Part shown: positions 7,176 to 14,591 of the stretch, piece after piece
Position numbering within the stretch: the stretch's first letter is position 1
Layout of the letters: every line of letters begins with the position of its first letter
NCBI GenBank assembly: GCA_028696915.1
Contig: JAQVGB010000020.1
Location: forward strand, 1 to 15,261
DNA from: Candidatus Dojkabacteria bacterium
GTDB taxonomy: Bacteria; Patescibacteriota; Dojkabacteria; SC72; JAFGCJ01
Reading direction: 5' to 3'
DNA length: 15,261 nt
Notes under the pieces: model-generated
Told to the model about the DNA's origin: nothing
Database searches by the model: none
Seen by the model: the letters and a program-made list of their open reading frames with translations, nothing else
Made by a program: the position numbers and the translations under genes

Positions 7176-8149
7176 GTTATCTTTCGGACAAAACAACGCT
7201 TTATTTGTTCAGCGATAGTTATTCTATCGAGTTAAAAAACAAAAAGATCCTGGTTAACAAACATGGGATGAAGGTTGATGAGATTCCGTTCTTTCACTTG
7301 ACGACGATTGTGATTAATCATAATTGTGGTGTTGATCCAAAGATTTTGAGATATGCTACAAGAAACAAAATTTCAATTGTTTTTATCGATGGAAATTTCA
7401 ACTTTGTAGCTTCTGTGAAACATCCGGAATCTAAGAATATTTTTTTAAGAAAACTGCAGTATGAGAAATTTTCAGATCCTTCTTTTGCTATAGAGACGGC
7501 GAAGAAGATAATAACTGCTAAACTAATTAATTGTGCAGGCACTATCAGACAGAATCGATCAGAATTGGTGCCATGGATTAATTCTATACGAAAGGTGAAA
7601 TCTGTTGATGATCTAAGGGGTATAGAGGGAAGTTATGCCAACTATTACTTTGCTGTGTTCGGTAAACAATTGGTAAGTTCTGATTTTAAATGGTTCGGTA
7701 GGTTCAAATATCCTGCTGTTGGTGAAATAAATGCACTTCTGTCTTGGGGTTATACATTGCTCGGGACTGAGATCCAGACCTTCTGTGAAATCATAGGTTT
7801 AGATCCGTACTTGGGTTTTATGCATACAAACTACTATGGAAGGCCGTCACTTGTGTGTGATCTTATCGAAGAGTATCGGCCGTGGGTCGTTGATCGATTT
7901 GTCCTAAATCTCATCAATCGGAAACAGATCAGAAAAGAGCATTTCAAAAATATGGACGGATTAGAAAGACTAAATGCCAGTGGGTACAAAGTTTTCCAGG
8001 TTGCGTGGCTTAAGAGAATGAGAGGAATAAAGAAGTATCAGATAATTCACAAAACAAAACTTTCGATTAGGGGTGTGATTGAAATGCAGACACGTTTGAT
8101 TTCAAAATCGCTAACCGATGAGTATAGCTATCAACCATTCGTACCATGA
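7172..8149 (+). CDS. cas1: Cas1 CRISPR integrase
   Basis: A 325-residue protein from ATG 7172, which forms a 4-base ATGA overlap with cas4; a TTG at 7154 also opens the frame but lacks this coupling. The N-terminal beta domain runs to about residue 80, followed by the alpha-helical catalytic domain. Metal-binding residues: E152 in GIEGSYANYYF, H218 in GFMHTNYYGRPS and D230 in LVCDLIEEYRP. The INALLSWGYTLL helix and DPYLGFMH segment are typical of the family. Cas1 with Cas2 integrates new spacers at the leader end of the array. The full length and intact catalytic residues indicate a working protein. The reading frame is continuous and as AT-rich as the effector. Confidence 0.95.
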   Translation: MSYLSDKTTLYLFSDSYSIELKNKKILVNKHGMKVDEIPFFHLTTIVINHNCGVDPKILRYATRNKISIVFIDGNFNFVASVKHPESKNIFLRKLQYEKFSDPSFAIETAKKIITAKLINCAGTIRQNRSELVPWINSIRKVKSVDDLRGIEGSYANYYFAVFGKQLVSSDFKWFGRFKYPAVGEINALLSWGYTLLGTEIQTFCEIIGLDPYLGFMHTNYYGRPSLVCDLIEEYRPWVVDRFVLNLINRKQIRKEHFKNMDGLERLNASGYKVFQVAWLKRMRGIKKYQIIHKTKLSIRGVIEMQTRLISKSLTDEYSYQPFVP

Positions 8150-8442
8150 TTAGATTTACCGTTTGTTACGATATCTCACAGTCCAAACGGCGCACAAGAT
8201 TATCGAAAGCATTGGAGGAATTTGGAGAAAGAGTACAGTATTCGGTATTCGAATTCAAGCTCACGAAAGCGCAACATATCCGACTGCTTAAGACCTTGCA
8301 GTCAAAAGGATTCATGCAAAAAAACAAACAGTCCCCACAAGACAGTATTACGTTCTACTACTTCAACGACAACACAATACGAAAGATTCGCAGGGTTGGT
8401 CCAAAGCCCGTAGGGGATAGAGATCACTTGGTCTATATCTAA
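8146..8442 (+). CDS. cas2: Cas2 adaptation protein
   Basis: A 98-residue protein starting at an ATGA overlap with cas1. The ferredoxin-like fold shows in FTVCYDIS (conserved D9), the RR..RLSKALEEFGERVQYSVFEFKLT helix and strand, and the SITFYYF strand. Cas2 dimers bridge two Cas1 dimers in the integration complex and help set spacer length. It is the last gene of the operon, and the array leader starts directly after its stop. Confidence 0.93.
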   Translation: MIRFTVCYDISQSKRRTRLSKALEEFGERVQYSVFEFKLTKAQHIRLLKTLQSKGFMQKNKQSPQDSITFYYFNDNTIRKIRRVGPKPVGDRDHLVYI

Positions 8443-8636
8443 ACCTCAGTCTGTGGATTTTCAAAGTGACGGTGAATAGTATAAAATCACGGTCAGGTGA
8501 GCAAAATTCCTTATGCTTTACCAATAAGCGGTTTTTGTGAGGATTTTGTTACTAGCTAACGGTGGAGTGAAAATATGGTAGTATTTTTATACTATTGCAA
8601 AACAACTCAAAAATCGCGCAACCAATATTAATCGCG
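8443..8636 (+). promoter_or_regulatory. CRISPR leader
   Basis: An AT-rich, non-coding 194-bp stretch between cas2 and the first repeat, on the side opposite the degenerate repeat and so the leader end. It holds an inverted repeat TAGTAT-TTTT-ATACTA (8579-8594), which contains a TATACT -10 candidate (8588-8593). A second candidate, TATAAA, lies at 8480-8485. No convincing -35 is seen for either. Transcription from here would run through the array in the sense that puts CAAAG next to each spacer. Confidence 0.7.
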
Positions 8637-9587
8637 GTTAGAACGAATTACCTGAGTCAGAACTAAATCAAAGTAATTCACCGTGTTGTGTGTAACAACT
8701 CACGGAGTTAGAACGAATTACCTGAGTCAGAACTAAATCAAAGTAATGACCTATAGATCGTTGACAGCATGAGAGGAAAGTTAGAACGAATTACCTGAGT
8801 CAGAACTAAATCAAAGATAATCGTATGATACTCGTTAAGCTTCTCGTTCCGTTAGAACGAATTACCTGAGTCAGAACTAAATCAAAGTGTCCTGATCGCT
8901 ATATCCGCGGGCCGCGGTGGTTAGAACGAATTACCTGAGTCAGAACTAAATCAAAGCGCCCACCGAGTTCTTTCCAACTCGCACCTTTGGGTTAGAACGA
9001 ATTACCTGAGTCAGAACTAAATCAAAGTACCGAAGTAGTGCAAAAAACTTATGGCGATTAGTTAGAACGAATTACCTGAGTCAGAACTAAATCAAAGAGT
9101 CTTGCACGAAACGGAAAGCGGTATGTGTTGGTTAGAACGAATTACCTGAGTCAGAACTAAATCAAAGTCGGTTGCCATCAGTTCAACGACATCTCCGGTA
9201 TGTTAGAACGAATTACCTGAGTCAGAACTAAATCAAAGTAGAGTTGTACCGTTCTAATTCTGAGGTAGAGAGTTAGAACGAATTACCTGAGTCAGAACTA
9301 AATCAAAGTCTGACCTGTTATTTTTTGCATGATCCGCTTTTGTTAGAACGAATTATCTGAGTCAGAACTAAATCAAAGTTACTCATGACGGAGGAGTGGC
9401 GGGCCCAACCCGGTTAGAACGAATTACCTGAGTCAGAACTAAATCAAAGAGGTAAAAAACGCAACGGTCAGAATATCGAAGGAGTTAGAACGAATTACCT
9501 GAGTCAGAACTAAATCAAAGCTTGGAACGAAGGCATGGTACTCGAACAAGTGTGGTTAGAACGAATTACCTGAGTCAGAACTAAATC
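8637..9587 (+). CRISPR. CRISPR array, 14 repeats of 37 nt and 13 spacers
   Basis: Repeats begin GTTAGAACGAATTACC and end AACTAAATCAAAG. Repeat starts are 8637, 8707, 8780, 8851, 8920, 8991, 9061, 9131, 9202, 9272, 9342, 9413, 9484 and 9555. Spacers, in order, are 33, 36, 34, 32, 34, 33, 33, 34, 33, 33, 34, 34 and 34 nt and look unique. Repeat 11 has one change (C to T at 9356). Repeat 14 is degenerate: it matches only positions 1-33. The 3' ATCAAAG matches the end of the reference Cas12e crRNA repeat as I recall it, which supports the plus-strand direction and the pairing with this effector. Confidence 0.99.
9555..9587 (+). repeat. Degenerate leader-distal terminal repeat
   Basis: The last repeat matches the consensus through its first 33 bases, then reads CCTG in place of AAAG. 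Loss of the 3' end at the oldest repeat is usual and marks the trailer end of the array. Confidence 0.9.
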
Positions 9588-9595
9588 CCTGTCAC

Positions 9596-10459
9596 TCACA
9601 AAATCTTACTCTCCTCCTGGAGAACTGTTTCCGGCTCGAGCATATAGATGTCCTGGCGCCGGTCGCTTGTTCCAACCAGTGTCCCCTCGCCTCTAACAAT
9701 TGCCTCATAGGGTTTGCAGGCGTCACAGCCATCGGTCGGGCAGAGAAAACTGCCGAGCTGGCGGGCGAGTTTCATTTTTTTTGCGACTTTAAGAATCGTC
9801 TCTTCTGATTCTTCTATGTCCGGGAGCTTTTGCTTAGATGGTTCGTCATCACGGTCGATGTACCAGTAGCTTGCTTTTTCAACCGGGTGTTTCTGGCAGT
9901 TTGTCGCAAGCAGGAGGTAGATTGGGAGCTGAAGGGAATTCTCATCCTCGGTGCTCCGTCCGGTCTTGAAATCGATAATATGAATACCGGTGGTTTCCTC
10001 ATTGTACTCAAGCCAGTCGAGCTTGCCGCAGAGGATGATGTTTTCTTCTTCAGAAATCCAGTACTGCGGGAGATCGCCGGGAATCTTAACGGCGAGGTTG
10101 AGCAGTGGTCCCGGGTGCTGGGTGACCCGTCTGAGCATGTCCTCCGCTCTCCGCTTGTAGCGCTGTTCAACGTCGCTGTCGGGGAAGCCGCCCCGTGTTC
10201 CTGATACGTTCTGCCATGCTGACTCGAGCTTTTCGACGAGGGGTGTTTCAAAACGCCTGTTGACCGGAAGGACAGAAAGGGATTCGATGACCTGATGGAC
10301 GGCCTGGCCGAGGGCGAGTGGTGGTGAGATAAGCTGAATTTTGTGGCCTGACTTGGGATCTTTGTAGACGTTTTTGAGAAAGTATGCACGCGGGCAGGTG
10401 AGGAAGTCGCTGATCGACGAATGCGAAACCCACAGTGCCGAGTATTTATCCATTGGCAT
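9596..10459 (-). CDS. Cas4/AddB-like PD-(D/E)XK nuclease with Fe-S cysteines
   Basis: A 287-residue protein from ATG 10459; ATG 10453 and an upstream TTG at 10513 are alternatives, and none has a clear ribosome site. Residues from 10459: SHSSISDFLTCPRAYFL with C22; ALGQAVHQ with H55; GKLDWLEY with D148; IIDFKTGR with D163 and K165; LQLPIYLLL with Q177; and C240, C245, C248 in CPTDGCDAC. This is the RecB-family exonuclease pattern with an AddB/Cas4-type 4Fe-4S cluster. It may act in DNA repair or, given its place, in handling CRISPR DNA. It is not the locus's own Cas4, which is complete elsewhere. Its stop codon lies 8 bases from the array end on the opposite strand, and its base composition matches the host flank. 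It probably belongs to the chromosome, with the upstream membrane gene in one operon. Confidence 0.8.
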   Translation of the reverse strand: MPMDKYSALWVSHSSISDFLTCPRAYFLKNVYKDPKSGHKIQLISPPLALGQAVHQVIESLSVLPVNRRFETPLVEKLESAWQNVSGTRGGFPDSDVEQRYKRRAEDMLRRVTQHPGPLLNLAVKIPGDLPQYWISEEENIILCGKLDWLEYNEETTGIHIIDFKTGRSTEDENSLQLPIYLLLATNCQKHPVEKASYWYIDRDDEPSKQKLPDIEESEETILKVAKKMKLARQLGSFLCPTDGCDACKPYEAIVRGEGTLVGTSDRRQDIYMLEPETVLQEESKIL

Positions 10460-10518
10460 GAGCAGTATTGTACTGAAAGCGGTGTGTGCTTTGAAGCGGG
10501 CAATGGCCTGCAAGTCGA

Positions 10519-11421
10519 CTACTCTGGTTGAACGCCTAGATCAAGCGTTTGAGAAATTGTGCGGTGATGCTTTAAACCGATGATTATCCCCGAAATGAGA
10601 AGCGCAAGCCCGAGGACGGCGCCTGCCGCAGAGATCCACCGGATGAGGGTGACAAGATCGTTTGATATGATGTCGGCCAGGGTTGAAATGGTCCCGGCGA
10701 GTGTTGGACTATTGCCTGCGATATGAGCAGAAATCAGTGTGTGCAGTTTCTCCTGAGTCTTATGGAGATATACCGTTGGTATAGCCAGAATGACCGACGG
10801 TAGAAAGATCGAGAGTCCCGAGCAGATCATCGCGGCTGACAACCGCGGGCAGATCGTGATGATTACCAGAAGCAGGATGACGAGCAGGGAGACCGTGATG
10901 ATCGGAAAAAGCTCGAGCACCGTATAGACGGTCTGGACACTGCGTGTCGTCTCGGGGGCGACGGGAAGCATGTCCGAACTGAACTGCGTGCGGTCTTGCA
11001 ATAGCTGAATCTCAGGTGTGTCTGCGAAAGAAATTGCGAAGTCCGGCCGGTCGGTAACCCCAGAAAACCAGCGATAGCTAGCAGTGATAATGGTTTCGGC
11101 GCTCCGCTGGACGAAAAGTGGTGTCAGAATTGACCTGAAATCTTGCTCCTCGATCTGAGTGTTGAAGTTCACGAACGTTTGGTGGTCCGTGTCCCGGAAA
11201 CTTGAAGAGCCATCAGTCACAGTCCTGTTTGCTATCTCGTTCGCGATTTCCGGAGCGGATGTATACAATCCTGACTGCTCGATCCATTTTGTGAGCTGCT
11301 CTGGACAGGTCAGAGCATTCGCGAGGACGGAAAGTGGGACCCCTACGAGTACGGTGAGCACTATTCCGGTAAGAAGGACCAGGGAAACGATCCACCGGAT
11401 GACTGCGAAACAGCCTCCCAT
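10519..11421 (-). CDS. Multi-pass membrane protein, function unknown
   Basis: A 300-residue protein from ATG 11421 (a TTG one codon upstream is also open). One N-terminal membrane segment (about 8-34) is followed by a polar domain of about 130 residues that is probably outside the membrane and contains LYTSAPEIANEIANRTV. Three further hydrophobic segments lie at about 168-192, 196-220 and 262-283. I do not recognise a named family. The layout of one anchor, an extracytoplasmic domain and three C-terminal segments is often seen in uncharacterised membrane proteins. The stop is 60 bases before the nuclease start, so the two genes may be co-transcribed. Confidence 0.75.
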   Translation of the reverse strand: MGGCFAVIRWIVSLVLLTGIVLTVLVGVPLSVLANALTCPEQLTKWIEQSGLYTSAPEIANEIANRTVTDGSSSFRDTDHQTFVNFNTQIEEQDFRSILTPLFVQRSAETIITASYRWFSGVTDRPDFAISFADTPEIQLLQDRTQFSSDMLPVAPETTRSVQTVYTVLELFPIITVSLLVILLLVIITICPRLSAAMICSGLSIFLPSVILAIPTVYLHKTQEKLHTLISAHIAGNSPTLAGTISTLADIISNDLVTLIRWISAAGAVLGLALLISGIIIGLKHHRTISQTLDLGVQPE

Positions 11422-11451
11422 CAAAGGGATCTACTGACATTAAGTGTACTC

Positions 11452-11460
11452 AGTATAGCA
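11452..11460 (-). promoter_or_regulatory. Candidate extended -10 for the minus-strand membrane gene
   Basis: Read on the minus strand the sequence is TGCTATACT, an extended -10 with one mismatch in the hexamer, about 30 bases before the ATG at 11421. No -35 is apparent. Confidence 0.35.
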
Positions 11461-11525
11461 TGAAGGCATATGTCTGCGGCATCGAGTTTTGTGAGATTGA
11501 TGGAATATCCTGTGCACGGACGATA

Positions 11526-11534
11526 TGCTATTAT
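11526..11534 (+). promoter_or_regulatory. Candidate extended -10 for the flippase-like gene
   Basis: TGCTATTAT fits the extended -10 pattern with one mismatch and would start a transcript near 11541, about 90 bases before the ATG. It faces away from the similar element at 11452-11460, so 11425-11631 is a divergent promoter region. Confidence 0.3.
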
Positions 11535-11631
11535 TGTTTCGATCTGGACTGACCCTCCGAGTGGTTAGCTACCCGGAAATGATCGGTGCGGGAACCCTAA
11601 AACCTGATATCAATTCGTTTTTTCTGATAGT

Positions 11632-12639
11632 ATGAAAGTGAAGCTGAAGTGGATCCCGTGGGTTGTTGCGGTGGTGTTTCTAGCGTTTGTATTCACCCGG
11701 CTAACGGAGTATGAGCATATCGTATCGGCGTTCCAGCGGGGCGAGCTGTTTTGGATTGGGGTAGCACTCGGATTTCAGATCTTGTTCTTCTTGCTATTTG
11801 CACGTGCCTCCTTGGAATCATTCCGTCTTATGCAGGTCAACTGGACGTATCCATCAATGCTTCTTGTCGTCATGGGCGCGTTCTTCGCAAATGTCATCAC
11901 ACCAAGCCTCGGTCTTGCCGGAACAGCCGTATTTATTCGTGAAGGAAGGAGGATGGGAAATTCCATGGCACGGGTGATGACGGGGTTTACCGTGCAGACG
12001 ATATTTGGACAGGTAGGCTTGGTAATTGCGTCGCTTCTTGTCATGGGTGGGATTGCGTTGACCAGAAGAGTTACTTTTTCGTGGGAAATCCTGATCCTTG
12101 GCCTTGTTGTGGTGACGCTTATTCTCCAAGTGTTAATTCTATGGATCAGTCACGTGAACCCCGTCATTTCGGAGAGGATATTGAGTGTCGTTTCTTCTGT
12201 TGTTGACAGCGCGATGCGAAAAATCAGAAGAAAACCGTTCTTCCCTGAGAATTGGGCTAAGACCAGTGCGGGCGAGATGCGTGATATTGTTGGCGCGGCC
12301 CTTCTTCAGAAAAAGAAGTGGCCCGGTATCGCACTTATAACGACGGGAATGCATCTTTCCGCGTTTCTTGCATTGTTCTGCCTTTTTCCCGCGTTTGGCG
12401 AGACAGTGGACCTTAGGGCGGCATTCTCTGGATTTCTAGGATCAACCGCCGCAGGCATTGTGCTGATCGGCCCGCAGGGAATTGGTGTGATGGAGGCGGG
12501 AATAACGCTTGTGCTCTCACACTACGGAGTGGCACGTGGTGCGGCATCTCTCATTGCATTGGTGTACCGAGGACTAAACTTCTGGCTTCCGATGCTTGTC
12601 GGGTTCGTATCCGTCAGGAAACTGCGGGTGTTCGAATAG
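11632..12639 (+). CDS. Flippase-like membrane protein (LPG synthase TM region family)
   Basis: A 335-residue, highly hydrophobic protein with about seven or eight membrane segments (for example 8-22, 40-57, 75-95, 118-140, 152-172, 235-258, 265-290 and a C-terminal one). Signatures of the lysylphosphatidylglycerol synthase TM-region/UPF0104 family: ANVITPSLGLAGTAVFIREGR near 86-105, GPQGIGVMEAGI and VYRGLNFWLPMLVGF near the C terminus. Members are thought to move lipid-linked intermediates across the membrane, often near glycosyltransferases, as here. There is no C-terminal aminoacyl-transferase domain, so it should not be called MprF. The ATG has no Shine-Dalgarno in front of it. Confidence 0.8.
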   Translation: MKVKLKWIPWVVAVVFLAFVFTRLTEYEHIVSAFQRGELFWIGVALGFQILFFLLFARASLESFRLMQVNWTYPSMLLVVMGAFFANVITPSLGLAGTAVFIREGRRMGNSMARVMTGFTVQTIFGQVGLVIASLLVMGGIALTRRVTFSWEILILGLVVVTLILQVLILWISHVNPVISERILSVVSSVVDSAMRKIRRKPFFPENWAKTSAGEMRDIVGAALLQKKKWPGIALITTGMHLSAFLALFCLFPAFGETVDLRAAFSGFLGSTAAGIVLIGPQGIGVMEAGITLVLSHYGVARGAASLIALVYRGLNFWLPMLVGFVSVRKLRVFE

Positions 12640-12684
12640 TGAGATGGGAGTAGACGGGGCGCCGAGAATTGGATGAAATCCTCG

Positions 12685-13803
12685 CTATGTGCGTTTCAAC
12701 AGGGAACGGTACACTGAAAGAATTGAATTGCCGACCGTTTCCCAACTATAGCGGTTTGCTTCGTCCCGGCATGTTTTTTCTACCTGTCTGCGGTGTTTTT
12801 CATCGAGAAGGAAGTGAACGATCCGCTCGCTGAGTGCCTGTGTGTCCCCGACCGGAACGAGCGCATCGGGGATTCTGTGCAGGACGCTGGCATATCCCTG
12901 ATTAGCGAATGCGATCGGAATTTTTCCCGAGGCGAGGGATTCGATCAGGACCATGCCGAAGCATTCCCCGTAGATTGCGGGAAAGACGCACACCGATGCG
13001 GCGGCGTAGTACGACGGTTTGTCTTTTTCATCGATATATCCCTCGAATGACACATGTTTTTTGATTCCGAGCTCTTGTGTCATTTTTTCAAGTTCCTCCC
13101 GCATCGGTCCGTCGCCAGCAATCACCAGATGAGCATCGGGGACTTTTTTGAGAACAGAGGGCATGGCGGAGACGAGGAGATGTACCCCTTTGCGGTGCTC
13201 GAGCCGTCCGAGATAGAGCAGGACGTGGGTCTTCTGGGAGAATTTTGCTATCGGGCGGACTTTTTTCGAAAGCGTGGAGATATCCATGCCGTGAGGAATG
13301 ATCCGGTACGAACCGGGGACGACGAATTCTGCTTCTGTTGCTGTCATTTCGTTGGGTGCGATATGCGCGTCGATGTAGCGTCCTGATTTCACAAGTATAG
13401 ACGATAGGAACCGGTGAAGATTTTTCTGATGCACGTTCTTTGAAAGGATCATGTAGGTGGATACGACGGGACAACGCGCGTGTTTCACCACCGTTCCGAG
13501 TGAAAATGGTGAGAATGGTGTGCCAACATGGATGACGTCGAATTTTTCCCGATCGAGTATTCTTCTCAATTGTGTTCCGGAAGAGTAAAGCCCAAGAGGA
13601 ATGCTGGTCGTATTGATTGGTGGATTGAACACGATTCCGACGGAATAGATCCGACCTTTGAACTCTCCCTTTTCGGAAGAATACGGTACGATGAACTTAA
13701 CATCGTGGCCCTTTGAAAGCAGGTACCGTCCTAAGCCTTTAAAATACTGCTGTACACCGGCGTCACAATCGAACGTCGATTCCAGTGCAAGTCCGATTTT
13801 CAT
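12685..13803 (-). CDS. Glycosyltransferase family 4 (GT-B fold)
   Basis: A 372-residue protein, full length for GT4. The N-terminal Rossmann-like domain (MKIGLALEST...GVQQYFKGLGRYLLSKGHDV) resembles PimA-type mannosyltransferases. FDVIHVGTPFSP lies at about 88-100. The nucleotide-sugar side shows LYLGRLEHRKGVHLLV (197-211; R200 and K205 probably bind the donor phosphates) and the EX7E motif E280-CFGMVLI-E288. It transfers a sugar from an NDP-sugar to a lipid or glycan acceptor at the inner face of the membrane; donor and acceptor cannot be read from sequence. It converges with the flippase-like gene; the 45-bp gap between them shows no clear terminator. Confidence 0.9.
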   Translation of the reverse strand: MKIGLALESTFDCDAGVQQYFKGLGRYLLSKGHDVKFIVPYSSEKGEFKGRIYSVGIVFNPPINTTSIPLGLYSSGTQLRRILDREKFDVIHVGTPFSPFSLGTVVKHARCPVVSTYMILSKNVHQKNLHRFLSSILVKSGRYIDAHIAPNEMTATEAEFVVPGSYRIIPHGMDISTLSKKVRPIAKFSQKTHVLLYLGRLEHRKGVHLLVSAMPSVLKKVPDAHLVIAGDGPMREELEKMTQELGIKKHVSFEGYIDEKDKPSYYAAASVCVFPAIYGECFGMVLIESLASGKIPIAFANQGYASVLHRIPDALVPVGDTQALSERIVHFLLDEKHRRQVEKTCRDEANRYSWETVGNSILSVYRSLLKRT

Positions 13804-13987
13804 AGGATGGTATGAGTTTCACGGAAATAATGTCTGTTCCGGGTGTCTGTATTATACGAGGCCTTGGGACGACGGGCAAATGATGTATTCGGGGGATCCG
13901 GGAGTAGTGCTCTGCCGTTTGTAACCGGCCGCGATTTTTGATTAAATGGTACAGGTCGACTCGTGATAATTTATTCACCATTTTTTA

Positions 13988-14341
13988 ATGAAAATTTTCC
14001 GGAATATTTTCATGTGCGTTGTTCTTGTATGCGGGGCCGCGGTCTTGCCGGCGGTATCTGTGGTACGTGCTCAACCTGACGAAGTAGAAGAACAAGCGGA
14101 CCAATCGGAAGGGTTCAACCCTGAGACAATTGAGGGCTTTTCGACTGAAATGGAAGAAATTATTGGTGACCAACCGCTCGAGCAGCACGTTGTCCAGCCG
14201 GAAACGCCTGAAGGGGAAAATGCCGGCGGATCATTGATCTACTGGATTGCCGGAGGCGGTGCGGTCGTTCTTCTCGCAGGCGTGCTCGGGTACGTTTTAA
14301 TGAAAAAACGTAGCGGGACGGTCACGAGTGCAAAGAAGTGA
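13988..14341 (+). CDS. Small secreted, C-terminally membrane-anchored acidic protein
   Basis: A 117-residue protein with three parts. First, an N-terminal signal peptide (MKIFRN then a hydrophobic stretch to about residue 25, with a possible cleavage after VVRA). Second, a strongly acidic, low-complexity linker rich in E, Q and P (about 29-80). Third, a C-terminal membrane helix (about 83-105) followed by KKRSG...KK. The LPxTG-like anchors have a similar hydrophobic-plus-basic tail, but no LPxTG motif is present. The function is unknown; a surface spacer or a small envelope protein would fit. No ribosome site is visible before the ATG. Confidence 0.65.
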   Translation: MKIFRNIFMCVVLVCGAAVLPAVSVVRAQPDEVEEQADQSEGFNPETIEGFSTEMEEIIGDQPLEQHVVQPETPEGENAGGSLIYWIAGGGAVVLLAGVLGYVLMKKRSGTVTSAKK

Positions 14342-14532
14342 TCGTTCGTATCCTCTTTTAGGAAGCATCACTCAGACGTAACATCTCGCCTATTACTGCA
14401 TGAGATGAAGTATCTCGTTAAACTTCGGTTTTTATTCGGTCTTTTTGGCGGGTCCGACAGGATCGGAAGTGTGTATGTACCCGGCATTTGTTCGTGAAGT
14501 AATGATCTTTTCATTATGGAAATGGGATAATT

Positions 14533-14561
14533 TTGACCGTTTGCCGGCAGTTTGCTAGACT
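14533..14561 (+). promoter_or_regulatory. Promoter of recA
   Basis: TTGACC (14533-14538) and TAGACT (14556-14561) are spaced by 17 bases, with TG at 14553-14554 giving an extended -10. The start would be about 14568, some 24 bases before the recA ATG. I see no LexA-type SOS box nearby. The rest of the 250-bp gap after the small protein shows only a weak hairpin (14402-14416). Confidence 0.6.
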
Positions 14562-14591
14562 TGCTTGTGTTTATATATGACCACATAATCG

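Noticed and set aside
8493..8501. TCAGGTGAG shared by the leader and the tracrRNA scaffold hairpin
   Set aside because: Nine bases only, with no pairing or repeat structure around it in the leader.
9239..9271. Spacer 9 contains GTTCTAATTCTGAGG, reminiscent of the repeat's complement
   Set aside because: The agreement is interrupted and does not extend; it does not act as a second anti-repeat.
9596..10459. The minus-strand nuclease as the cas4 of this locus
   Set aside because: A complete cas4 is already in the operon; this gene is on the opposite strand, larger, and matches the flank in composition.
14402..14416. GAGAT-ATCTC hairpin after the small protein gene as a terminator
   Set aside because: Only five pairs and no T-run directly after the stem.
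14411..14424. Similarity between spacer 3 (CTCGTTAAGCTTC) and the window at 14413-14425
   Set aside because: Only about 12 of 13 bases agree and the rest of the spacer does not; not a protospacer.
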